Shown here: one piece after another, positions 9,100-17,024 of the stretch
How positions within the stretch are numbered: the stretch's first letter is position 1
How the letters are laid out: each line of letters opens with the position of its first letter
Source of the DNA: Paenibacillus sp. yr247
GTDB lineage: Bacteria; Bacillota; Bacilli; Paenibacillales; NBRC-103111
Reading direction: 5' to 3'
Assembly (NCBI RefSeq): GCF_900103825.1
Contig: NZ_FNIF01000001.1
Coordinates: 248,001 to 312,000, forward strand
Length of the DNA: 64,000 nt
The notes under the pieces: generated by a model
Told to the model about the DNA's origin: nothing
The model's database searches: none
Seen by the model: only the letters and a program-made list of their open reading frames with translations
Made by a program: the position numbers and the translations under genes

Positions 9100-10584
9100 A
9101 TGACACCTAAAATGCCGAATTTACTGTTGTTGGGTATTGATAGCTTGCGTCGAGATCATATGAGCAGCTATGGTTATCACAAGCTGACGACTCCGCATAT
9201 CGATCGATATAGTCAAGGCGGCGTGTTGTTTGAACAGCATTTTTCCCCGAGCATCCCGACAACCCCTGGGTATGCTTCTATGCTTACAGGGATGGATTGC
9301 TTCGGCACAGACGTTGTTGCCCTGCGGCATGGCGGAGCTGTTGGGGATCATGTGAAAATGCTCTCCGAGCTGCTGGAGGAGAACGGCTACAATACGACTT
9401 GTATCGGATTCACAGGAAACCCGTCAGCACGCGGTTTTCAGACGTATTTGGATTTCGAAGGCTGGGGGGCTGACGAAACAGGCCGAAGTCCCAAGGCAGA
9501 TAATTTGAATCGAGTCGCGATCCCGGAGATGAGGCGTTTGAAGGAGGAGGGGAAGCCATTTTTTCTTTTTCTGCGTCATATGGATCCGCATTCCCCGTAT
9601 TTGCCGCCCAAGCCGTTTGAACGGATGTTCTACGAAGGCAATGAGTGTGATCCCGACAATTATTCTTTGGATGAGCTCTACGCCTTTAAGCCATTTGCGG
9701 ATTACTTCAGCTCCTGGTTCCCTGAAGGCTGCACGGATAGTACGTATATCGATGCGCAATATGATGGCGCAATTGCTTACATGGATGCGGGGATTCAGTC
9801 GATTTTTACTGCGCTTACCGCGCTTGGGATTGAAGACGAGACGTTGGTTGTCATCACGTCCGACCATGGTGAAACGCTGAATGAACATGATTGCTACTAT
9901 GATCACCATGGCTTATACGAAACAAACTTGCGTATTCCCCTGATTCTTAGATTTCCGGGCAAGCTGCCAGCAGGGAAGCGTGTGTCCAGTTCCACGCAAA
10001 TTAAGGATGTAATGCCTACAATAGTTGAGCTGCTGGGTTTGGATTGTGGAATTTCTTTTGATGGCCGCAGCTTATTACCGTTAGTGCGAGGTGAGGAGCG
10101 GGTACCCGAAAGTGAAATGTATATCACGGAGTGCACATGGATGCGCAAGCACGGCTGGCGGACGCCGGAATGGAAGCTGATCGTGGCGTTGGAGCCCGAT
10201 CTTCATTTCAAGCCTCCGATTGAGCTGTATAACTTGGTTCGCGATCCAGAGGAGCTGCACAATGTGGTAGACGAAGAGCCTGAAATTGCAGCCTTACTTA
10301 TGAAAAGATTAGAAGCCCATATTGCTAAGCGGGAAAATGAGACGGGCCGCGAGAATCCGATCTACACGAATCTCAACTGGCATGGACTAGGCTGCGGTCC
10401 GTTCAAAACGTCGCAGCAAGCTTTCGACTCCATGCATATCGGATCCCCAAAGACGGCGAAATCGCTGCAAACCAAGGACGAGGAAACGGACGTCGAAGCG
10501 GATATCGAAGCCGAAGCGGTGTCGGAAGCCGAAGCGGATGCTGAAGTAGAAACAGAAGAAGTGGAAGCTGATTCAACATGCTGA
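9100..10584 (+). CDS. Sulfatase-like alkaline phosphatase superfamily hydrolase with Thr nucleophile position
   Basis: A 494-residue enzyme of the alkaline phosphatase superfamily. Metal-site motifs are GIDSLRRDH near residue 13, SDHGETLNEH near 255 and DHHGLYE. At the position of the sulfatase Cys (CxPSR) it reads T54-T-P-G-Y, so formylglycine cannot form. Thr is the nucleophile in phosphodiesterases and phosphoglycerol transferases of the superfamily, so a phosphoester substrate is possible. There is no signal peptide. The last ~40 residues are an acidic Glu/Ala repeat tail outside the catalytic domain. It overlaps the next gene by 7 bases. Confidence 0.85.
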   Translation: MTPKMPNLLLLGIDSLRRDHMSSYGYHKLTTPHIDRYSQGGVLFEQHFSPSIPTTPGYASMLTGMDCFGTDVVALRHGGAVGDHVKMLSELLEENGYNTTCIGFTGNPSARGFQTYLDFEGWGADETGRSPKADNLNRVAIPEMRRLKEEGKPFFLFLRHMDPHSPYLPPKPFERMFYEGNECDPDNYSLDELYAFKPFADYFSSWFPEGCTDSTYIDAQYDGAIAYMDAGIQSIFTALTALGIEDETLVVITSDHGETLNEHDCYYDHHGLYETNLRIPLILRFPGKLPAGKRVSSSTQIKDVMPTIVELLGLDCGISFDGRSLLPLVRGEERVPESEMYITECTWMRKHGWRTPEWKLIVALEPDLHFKPPIELYNLVRDPEELHNVVDEEPEIAALLMKRLEAHIAKRENETGRENPIYTNLNWHGLGCGPFKTSQQAFDSMHIGSPKTAKSLQTKDEETDVEADIEAEAVSEAEADAEVETEEVEADSTC

Positions 10585-11570
10585 AGGTGGCTGTCATTGG
10601 CGTCAATCACATCGGACGGATTCACTGCCGCTGCTATAAAGAGCACTCAGATGTGAAGCTTGTAGCAATCTGTGATCTTAACCAGGAGCTTGCTGATTCG
10701 GTTGCCGCTCAGTTTGGCGTTAAGGCCTATTATGATGTAGATACGATGTTGGAAGTCGAACAGATCGATATAGTAAGCGTGGCTACCGGCGGGATCGAAA
10801 ATGGCTCTCATCATAGAGAGCCTGTTATGAAAGCTATTGCTGCAGGTAAAGATGTCCTGGTAGAGAAACCGATTTCGAATCGCTTGGAAGAAGCGAGAGA
10901 AATGGTTCAGTTTGCGAAGGAAAAAGGAGTTCGTTTCGGCTGTAATCTCAATCATCGCTTCACTCCGGCAGCAAAGAAGGCAAAGCAATGGATGGCTGAT
11001 GGTGACGTAGGCCACCCGCTCTTTGTGAACATGAAACTGACGATTGGCAATCCGAATGAATCCAGTCCCTGGATTCATTTACGCGCACTGCATCCGCATT
11101 CGTTGGATGTTATGCGCTATTTTGCCGGAAATGTTCGCCGTGTTCAAGCTTTTCTGACTAAAGCCCCCAACCGCACGGTTTGGTCAACGGCATCTATTAA
11201 TTTAGAGTTTGCCTCTGGTGCTGTAGGGCATTTGATGGGAAGCTACGATATGTTTGGCACCCACCCGATTGAGGCCTGTGAAGTGGCTGGAGACCGAGGG
11301 AGATTCGTTCTCGATAATGTGTATGAATCGCTTACTTATTATCCTCACAGGCAGGAAGAGCTTCGGGTTTTCCGAAATTCGATCATGACTGGGATGCGAG
11401 GCTTCGAGGATACGTTCCGGCTCCGACTCGATGCTTTTATTCAGGAAGTGAAGGAGTGTGTCTCCCCAGATCATGTCGCTGCTTCCGGTGAGGATGCCCT
11501 TGCCGTCCAGGAAATCATTGAAGCGGCTGTTCGTTCTCATCTTGCCAATGGTGCTGTTATTGAAATCTGA
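10578..11570 (+). CDS. Gfo/Idh/MocA-family oxidoreductase (second paralogue)
   Basis: A 330-residue NAD(P)-dependent dehydrogenase related to the protein at 7261 along its whole length. The nucleotide-binding turn reads GVNHIG, so the middle glycine of GxGxxG is Asn. The EKPIS, NLNHRFTPAA and LRALHPHSLD blocks are retained. Its ATG lies within the end of the sulfatase-like gene. Two such dehydrogenases in one cluster are known from pathways that oxidise and then re-reduce a cyclitol or sugar at different carbons; applying that here is inference. Confidence 0.9.
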   Translation: MLKVAVIGVNHIGRIHCRCYKEHSDVKLVAICDLNQELADSVAAQFGVKAYYDVDTMLEVEQIDIVSVATGGIENGSHHREPVMKAIAAGKDVLVEKPISNRLEEAREMVQFAKEKGVRFGCNLNHRFTPAAKKAKQWMADGDVGHPLFVNMKLTIGNPNESSPWIHLRALHPHSLDVMRYFAGNVRRVQAFLTKAPNRTVWSTASINLEFASGAVGHLMGSYDMFGTHPIEACEVAGDRGRFVLDNVYESLTYYPHRQEELRVFRNSIMTGMRGFEDTFRLRLDAFIQEVKECVSPDHVAASGEDALAVQEIIEAAVRSHLANGAVIEI

Positions 11571-11612
11571 TGAACATCCATCTCGAGTGGACCGATCCGA
11601 AGGAGGAAGGTT

Positions 11613-12152
11613 ATGAGTGAACAAGGTGAGGTGCTCTGGTTTACAGGTCTTTCAGGTTCAGGGAAATCGACGACGGCTCACGCCTTGGTTGAGCCACTTC
11701 GTGCTTTCGGCAGGAAGGTCGAGCTGCTGGATGGAGATGAACTTCGAAAGACGATATCGCGAGGTCTAGGCTTTAGTCGTGAGGATCGTATTGCTAATAT
11801 TCAACGAATCGTGTTCATTTGCAAGCTGCTATCTCGCAACGGCGTTACCGTCATTGTATCTGCGATTACCCCCTATGCGGAAATGAGGGAACATGCCCGA
11901 GCGGAGCTGCCCGGTTATGTCGAAATATTCGTTGATTGTCCCTTAGAAGAGTGTGAGCGCCGTGATGTGAAAGGGTTATATGCTAAAGCTAGAAAAGCTG
12001 AAATTCCGCAATTTACAGGGATTGGAGATCCTTATGAAACACCCGAACAGCCTGACATCGTGATCCGTACGCATGTTGACGAGGTCGAGAGTAATGTAGC
12101 CTTAATCATGGACTACATGACGACGAAAACGGGACGGAGTGAAGCTGTATGA
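11613..12152 (+). CDS. cysC: Adenylylsulfate (APS) kinase-like protein
   Basis: A 179-residue cytoplasmic kinase of the CysC family, which makes PAPS from APS and ATP. P-loop GLSGSGKST is at residues 12-20, followed by LLDGDELR, LGFSREDR, ERRDVKGLYAKAR and FTGIGDPYE, all family hallmarks. The substrate loop usually written SPYR reads TPYA here, losing an Arg, so the acceptor might differ from APS. No ATP sulfurylase, PAPS reductase or sulfotransferase is in the window. It is flanked by sulfatase-like genes and overlaps the next by 4 bases, so a dedicated role in this cluster is likely. Confidence 0.85.
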   Translation: MSEQGEVLWFTGLSGSGKSTTAHALVEPLRAFGRKVELLDGDELRKTISRGLGFSREDRIANIQRIVFICKLLSRNGVTVIVSAITPYAEMREHARAELPGYVEIFVDCPLEECERRDVKGLYAKARKAEIPQFTGIGDPYETPEQPDIVIRTHVDEVESNVALIMDYMTTKTGRSEAV

Positions 12153-13549
12153 ACATTGTCTTTATTTCTTTGGACACCCTGCGCGCTTCACGGTTGGGCT
12201 GCTATGGCTATGCGAAGCCGACGACTCCTTACATGGATCAAATTGCGGCTCAGGGCGCATTGTTTGAAAGAGCGTATGCCGCCGATATTCCAACGGAAGT
12301 GGCCCATACAGGTATTTTCACGGGAAAAGTTGGCCTGCGAACAGGGATTGTCGCGCACGGTTCACCGTTGACTCACCTGCCTAAGAAAGAAACATGGCTC
12401 CCGTCTCTTTTGCAAAACCATGGCTTCACGACTGCAGCTGTCGATAATTTATATCAACTTAAGGAATGGTTTGCGAGGGGATATCGCTATTACATTAATT
12501 CCGTCCAAAAGAAGCGCAGCATTGATGGAGAAACCGTGAATCAGCTGGCTTTTCAATGGATTCGTGAGCATAAGCAGGAAAATTTCTTTCTCTTTCTTCA
12601 TTACTGGGATCCACATACGCCATATCAACCGCCTGAAAACTATGTTGCACCGTTTTATGATCAGAGTCGTGACCCTTATGATCCTGCGAATCGCAGTATG
12701 CAAGCCGCATATAATCATGCGGCTTACCCGTTTTTCAAACACCATCACTATGATTTACTAGGTCCTGTAACGGATGCTTCTTATTTAAACGCCTTGTATG
12801 ATGCAGAGGTTCGTTATCTCGATGATCGTTTGCGTGAACTGGATGAACGGTTAATTGCAGAGGGGTTATATGATGACACCCTGTTAATTTTGTTCGGGGA
12901 TCATGGTGAAAGCTTAACGGAGCATGATATTTATTGGGATCATTGCGGTCTATATGAGACAACTGTTCAAGTCCCGATGATCATGAGATGGCCGAGACGT
13001 ATTCCAGCCGGACGCAGAGTCAAAGGGTTAGTGCAGCAGGCGGACATGATGCCGACGATATTAGAAGCCGCTGGTATAATCGTACCACCTTCGTTGGACG
13101 GCCGCAGCTTGTGGCCGAGCTTGAGGGGGGAAGCCGATGGCACGCATGACTTCGTTTATTTGAGCGAATGTGCCTGGCAGGCGAGCAGAGGTGTGGTAAC
13201 GAGGGACTTTAAATTTATTCGCACGTTAGACGCCGGACCTTTTGTACGTCCATATAGAGAACTATATGATCTGCGTTCTGACCCAGAAGAAGCGAGGAAT
13301 TTGGCCGAAAGTTCCGCTTCGATTGCGAATGATCTCGCTTATCGCTTAGATGAATGGGTTACCCAAATGCTGGATGGACGTGTAGATCCTATGCTTACAC
13401 AGATTGAAGCCGGTCTCCCCTTCCGAAATCGAATTCATGAGATTCTCCAGCAGTATGGCCTTACTTGGTCGGAATGGATGCAAGATCCAAGACGTGATCG
13501 GTTCGATGAAGCATCCGCGGTCCGACATGCAGGGAGGCACTCGTCTTGA
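12149..13549 (+). CDS. Sulfatase-like alkaline phosphatase superfamily hydrolase (second, Thr type)
   Basis: A 466-residue cytoplasmic member of the superfamily. The N-terminal metal motif is SLDTLRASRLGCYGY, and later motifs are FGDHGESLTEHD and DHCGLYETTVQVPMIMRWP. The nucleophile region reads T49-E-V-A-H followed by FTG, so it too lacks the Cys/Ser of formylglycine sulfatases. It differs enough from the protein at 9100 to suggest a distinct substrate. Start and stop overlap both neighbours (ATGA and TTGA), which points to tight co-expression with the CysC-like kinase and the Cys-type sulfatase. Confidence 0.85.
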   Translation: MNIVFISLDTLRASRLGCYGYAKPTTPYMDQIAAQGALFERAYAADIPTEVAHTGIFTGKVGLRTGIVAHGSPLTHLPKKETWLPSLLQNHGFTTAAVDNLYQLKEWFARGYRYYINSVQKKRSIDGETVNQLAFQWIREHKQENFFLFLHYWDPHTPYQPPENYVAPFYDQSRDPYDPANRSMQAAYNHAAYPFFKHHHYDLLGPVTDASYLNALYDAEVRYLDDRLRELDERLIAEGLYDDTLLILFGDHGESLTEHDIYWDHCGLYETTVQVPMIMRWPRRIPAGRRVKGLVQQADMMPTILEAAGIIVPPSLDGRSLWPSLRGEADGTHDFVYLSECAWQASRGVVTRDFKFIRTLDAGPFVRPYRELYDLRSDPEEARNLAESSASIANDLAYRLDEWVTQMLDGRVDPMLTQIEAGLPFRNRIHEILQQYGLTWSEWMQDPRRDRFDEASAVRHAGRHSS

Positions 13550-14955
13550 CTAAGCAGGCAAAGCAGCCAAATATTCTTATCATTATGGTCGATCAGCTTA
13601 GGTATGATTGCCTTGGGTATAGCGGGTTAGCTCCTGTCGCGACGCCTCACATTGATGGGCTGGCTTCCGGCGGCATGTGGTTCAACTGCGCTTATAGCCA
13701 TATTCCTGTGTGCGGCCCAGCGAGACAATCTTTCGCGTGCGGCAGGCGAGCTGAAGCCTTCGGCGGGCTGTGGAACTTCTCTCTTGGCTTGAAGATAAGT
13801 GCTTTGGAGCCCACTGCTTATTCGTGGGCTCGCTCCTTACAGAAAGCGGGTTATCGCAATGGTTATATCGGGAAATGGGATGTTCATCCAACCTATGACC
13901 CTACCTTTTACGGTTATGACGAGTTTGTACCTAGTGACGAGAGATACCGAGCATGGCTGAAGGTTCGTTATCCGGAGCTAGTATACAGCAACGGCTACTT
14001 CGGAGAAATAGATCCTTTACCGCTTGCGGATACCCGCTCGCATCAGACGGCAGAAATGGCAGCAGCTTTGATGAAACAGTTGTCGGAGTGTGGCTCCCCT
14101 TGGCAGCTTCGGGTAAATTTTCAAGAGCCGCACCTGCCTTGCCGTCCGACAGCCGAGTTCGCTGAACGGTATGCACCCGAGAGCATTCCAAAGTGGGGGA
14201 GCTTTAGCGAAACGTTCGCGGATAAGCCATATATCCAAGAGCAGCAGCTTCGGAATTGGCAGATCGAGAACTTTGCTTGGGAGGACTGGGCGCCTATTGT
14301 AGCCCGTTATTATGCCATCATTAGTCAATTGGACGATGCAATAGGCAGGCTTTTAAAAGAGCTGGATTCCTTAGGGAAAAGCGAGGATACGGTTGTGATA
14401 TTCACATCCGATCATGGGGATATGTGCGGTGGACACCGTATGATGGATAAACACTACGTGATGTACGAGGATGTCGTGAAAGTTCCGCTCATTATACGTT
14501 GGCCTAGTGTCATTCCCGCCGATAGTCGCTGTGACGATTTCGTGCATTCCTTATTGGATCTACCTCCGACACTGTTAGAGATTGGCGGATCGACTCTGAC
14601 GGCTGATTACCAGTTCCACGGTGAATCCTTAATGCCATTGATTCGCGGTACCCAGCCCGCCCAATGGCGGAATGAGGTCATCGCGACTTATAATGGCCAG
14701 CAATTTGGGCTCTACACGCAGCGAATGATTCGCAACAAAGAATGGAAATATGTTTGGAATTGTACGGATGTCGATGAGCTCTATGATATGATTAACGATC
14801 CACATGAACTTCGCAACGTCATTCGGCATCCAGCAAACAAGAGCATTGTTCAGGAGCTTCGCAAGCGACTGTATGATACCTTGTTTCGAGAGGGCGACGG
14901 CTTAGTTCATAATTCTTGGATGCGTGATCAATTGCTCGAGGGACGGAAAAAGTAA
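13546..14955 (+). CDS. Formylglycine-type sulfatase (choline-sulfatase-like subgroup)
   Basis: A 469-residue sulfatase. The catalytic motif C56-G-P-A-R (CxPxR) is the substrate for conversion of Cys to formylglycine, the aldehyde that attacks sulfate esters. The N-terminal MVDQLRYDCLGY and later TSDHGDMCGGHRMMDKH supply metal ligands; the VDQ form resembles choline sulfatase and phosphonate monoesterase relatives. No signal peptide is present, so a small imported ester is the likely substrate. The start is TTG with AGGGAGG 8 bases upstream. No formylglycine-generating enzyme is seen in the window. Confidence 0.88.
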   Translation: MTKQAKQPNILIIMVDQLRYDCLGYSGLAPVATPHIDGLASGGMWFNCAYSHIPVCGPARQSFACGRRAEAFGGLWNFSLGLKISALEPTAYSWARSLQKAGYRNGYIGKWDVHPTYDPTFYGYDEFVPSDERYRAWLKVRYPELVYSNGYFGEIDPLPLADTRSHQTAEMAAALMKQLSECGSPWQLRVNFQEPHLPCRPTAEFAERYAPESIPKWGSFSETFADKPYIQEQQLRNWQIENFAWEDWAPIVARYYAIISQLDDAIGRLLKELDSLGKSEDTVVIFTSDHGDMCGGHRMMDKHYVMYEDVVKVPLIIRWPSVIPADSRCDDFVHSLLDLPPTLLEIGGSTLTADYQFHGESLMPLIRGTQPAQWRNEVIATYNGQQFGLYTQRMIRNKEWKYVWNCTDVDELYDMINDPHELRNVIRHPANKSIVQELRKRLYDTLFREGDGLVHNSWMRDQLLEGRKK

Positions 14956-14970
14956 GACGACTATACGCCA

Positions 14971-15014
14971 GAAAGCCCCTTAACACCGGATGCCTTCCGG
15001 GATAAGCGGCTTTC
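14971..15014. terminator. Imperfect hairpin between convergent genes
   Basis: GAAAGCC near 14971 pairs with GGCTTTC near 15008, with CTTA/TAAG inside and a GC-rich loop region. It lies between the convergent sulfatase and NHL-repeat genes and could serve both. The T-runs are short, so efficiency is uncertain. Confidence 0.5.
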
Positions 15015-15034
15015 TTCATCGTTGGATCTATGTG

Positions 15035-15967
15035 TTAACGTTTTCTCACAAGCTTAGTAATTCGGCCATCCGAAATCCACTCAGCCACATAGACATTGCC
15101 TTGGGAATCAACGCAAACGCCGTGGGGAGAGCTAAATTTATCAGGACGATAATAGCTTTTAGGAAGATTAGGCCAGCCTTGCTGTTTATAGGCTTGTTGG
15201 TCCTCGCCCAGATGAGTAATCAAACGGTCATTTTTGTCCAAAATCGTAATCCGGCTGTCTAGATCTGGCAGATATACTTCATCTTCGAAAAAGTAAAAAG
15301 AACAAGGAAGATCGAGATTGTGCTCAACGAATCGGATATGCTGGCCATCGAGAGAAAATACTTGAATACGGTGGTTTCTGCGGTCAGCGACGTACAGTTC
15401 CGGTTCTGCTCCACGAAGGTTGACCGATATGCCGTGAGGTTCAATCACTTGTCCAGGCTCGGAGCCCCGTCCGCCCCAGGAGCGAATGTAAGTACCTTTC
15501 GCATCGTAGTGATGAATGTAAAATTGACCGTATCCATCCGAAACATAAATATCTCCGTTAGGAGCTACACAAACATCTGTAGGCACGTATTTACGCTCAG
15601 CATCATATAGATCAGGCCGATCTGGGGGAGATATCCGCAAGAGCACTTCCCCGGTTAACGTCGTTTTGACAACTAAAGCGCGCTTCGTGTCAGCGAAATA
15701 CAGGTACTGCTGACCATCCGCATCGCGATGCAAATAAAAACCGTGCGCACCGCCTTCGAATTCGCTTCCCCATGCATTCAGAAATGTGCCATTCTTGTCA
15801 AAAACGACGACAGACTCTTTACCCGTGTGATGGACATATACGCGATCTTCATCGTCTACACAAATGCCATGTGTGTAACCGTATTGGATGCCCGCTGGCA
15901 GTTGGCCCCAGCCTTCTTGTACGGCATAAAGATGTGAAGCGTTTCCAATAATAAGTTGTTCAGACAT
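15035..15967 (-). CDS. NHL-repeat (six-bladed propeller) protein
   Basis: A 310-residue protein built of NHL-like repeats. The recurring pattern is GI/VCVDxxGxVYVxD followed by RI/IxVF, as in HGICVDDEDRVYVH, TDVCVAPNGDIYVSD, HGISVNLRGAEPELYVAD and HGVCVDSQGNVYVAEW. There is no signal peptide. Related propellers act as lactonases, lyases or binding scaffolds, so a lactonase role in the neighbouring sugar pathway is possible but unproven. AAGGAGG precedes the ATG. It is divergent from the dioxygenase gene across a 187-base spacer. Confidence 0.85.
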   Translation of the reverse strand: MSEQLIIGNASHLYAVQEGWGQLPAGIQYGYTHGICVDDEDRVYVHHTGKESVVVFDKNGTFLNAWGSEFEGGAHGFYLHRDADGQQYLYFADTKRALVVKTTLTGEVLLRISPPDRPDLYDAERKYVPTDVCVAPNGDIYVSDGYGQFYIHHYDAKGTYIRSWGGRGSEPGQVIEPHGISVNLRGAEPELYVADRRNHRIQVFSLDGQHIRFVEHNLDLPCSFYFFEDEVYLPDLDSRITILDKNDRLITHLGEDQQAYKQQGWPNLPKSYYRPDKFSSPHGVCVDSQGNVYVAEWISDGRITKLVRKR

Positions 15968-16115
15968 ATGAAACCTCCTTAGTGGATTGACAAGCTACTT
16001 TACCATCATACACCAAGCGAAAAGAAAATAGTTCCATAATTAATCTTGATGTTAGATATCTGTGAAAAGTGCAACTAATGATTGGAAATCTCTAACGACG
16101 GTGAAGACCGGGAGT

Positions 16116-16124
16116 TGCTACAAT
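16116..16124 (+). promoter_or_regulatory. Extended -10 promoter element before the PhyH gene
   Basis: TGCTACAAT matches the TGnTATAAT extended -10 form with one mismatch and lies 31 bases before the start codon. No convincing -35 is found at 17 bases. Confidence 0.4.
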
Positions 16125-16154
16125 AAGGATATACTTTTAGAGGAGGGATCAGTC

Positions 16155-16967
16155 ATGCTAACACAGGAACAGATCAAGCAATTCGATGAATTGGGGTTTC
16201 TGAAAGGCGAAGTCGTTTTATCTGAAGAAGAGGTGGAAGCCTTACGTGATGAACTGGATATGGTTATGGAAGGAAAATCCGTCAAAAAGCCAATCCTTAA
16301 CCGAAATATGCTTGATAACTCCCATTATGGGATGACGATAACGAAGAAGGAAACGGTTGTTCAAATCGTGAATATTTGGATGGCTAGCGAGGTTTACCTG
16401 CAGCATGCTGCGAATCAAAGGATTTGTGAAGAGGTTGCGCAATTAACGCGTACGGACACCCTTCGGATCTGGCATGATCAGATTCAATATAAACCGCCTG
16501 TGATGGGAGGCCCGACGAATTGGCATCAGGATCACCCGTTATGGCCTGTTCTTCAACCGGCCGATCTCGTTAGCGCGTGGGTGGCCCTGGATGATGCTGT
16601 TATTGAAAATGGTTGTATGTGGATGGTGCCTGGCAGCCATAAATGGGGTAATCACCAAAGGTATTTAAGCAGTAACGACCAATTCATGCCGGTTCACAAA
16701 CAACCTGAGCTTCTTCCTGAAGGGGCGAAAGTGGAAGCGGTTCCTTTTGAAATTAAGAAAGGTCAGGTTGGTTATCACCACAGTCTCACTTGGCACGGCA
16801 GCCCGAAAAACCGCTCAGAATTAAAACGCAGGGCGATAGCAGTTCACTATATGCCGGGCCATACGTATTTTGCTCCGACAGGTAACCATCCGATGGAGCC
16901 CCATATTCATGTGCAGCCGGGTGAAATTGTGTCTGGTGAGAGTTTCCCGGCCGTTTATCAAAGATAA
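16155..16967 (+). CDS. Phytanoyl-CoA dioxygenase (PhyH) family protein
   Basis: A 270-residue Fe(II)/2-oxoglutarate-dependent oxygenase. The HxD iron motif is in NWHQDHPLWP, the distal His in SLTWHGSPKNRS, and the downstream Arg for 2-oxoglutarate in KRRAIAVHYMPG. The ATG at 16155 has GAGGAGGG upstream and replaces an earlier in-frame ATG (16062) that has none. PhyH-family enzymes in such sugar clusters hydroxylate or open small substrates. It ends just before a perfect terminator hairpin, so it forms its own transcription unit. Confidence 0.87.
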   Translation: MLTQEQIKQFDELGFLKGEVVLSEEEVEALRDELDMVMEGKSVKKPILNRNMLDNSHYGMTITKKETVVQIVNIWMASEVYLQHAANQRICEEVAQLTRTDTLRIWHDQIQYKPPVMGGPTNWHQDHPLWPVLQPADLVSAWVALDDAVIENGCMWMVPGSHKWGNHQRYLSSNDQFMPVHKQPELLPEGAKVEAVPFEIKKGQVGYHHSLTWHGSPKNRSELKRRAIAVHYMPGHTYFAPTGNHPMEPHIHVQPGEIVSGESFPAVYQR

Positions 16968-16974
16968 AAATAAT

Positions 16975-17024
16975 AAATAGTCCCCTTTCCACTTTGATGT
17001 GGAAAGGGGACTATTTGCTTTTTA
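16975..17024. terminator. Strong bidirectional terminator
   Basis: An 18-base perfect inverted repeat (arm AAATAGTCCCCTTTCCAC and its complement) with a 6-base loop, followed by GCTTTTT on the plus strand and preceded by A-rich sequence on the other. It separates the PhyH gene from the convergent chromate transporter gene. Confidence 0.93.

Noticed and set aside
10362..10646. Open frame on the minus strand with Ser/Ala repeats
   Set aside because: It is the antisense shadow of the acidic repeat tail of the sulfatase-like gene and has no ribosome site or family likeness.
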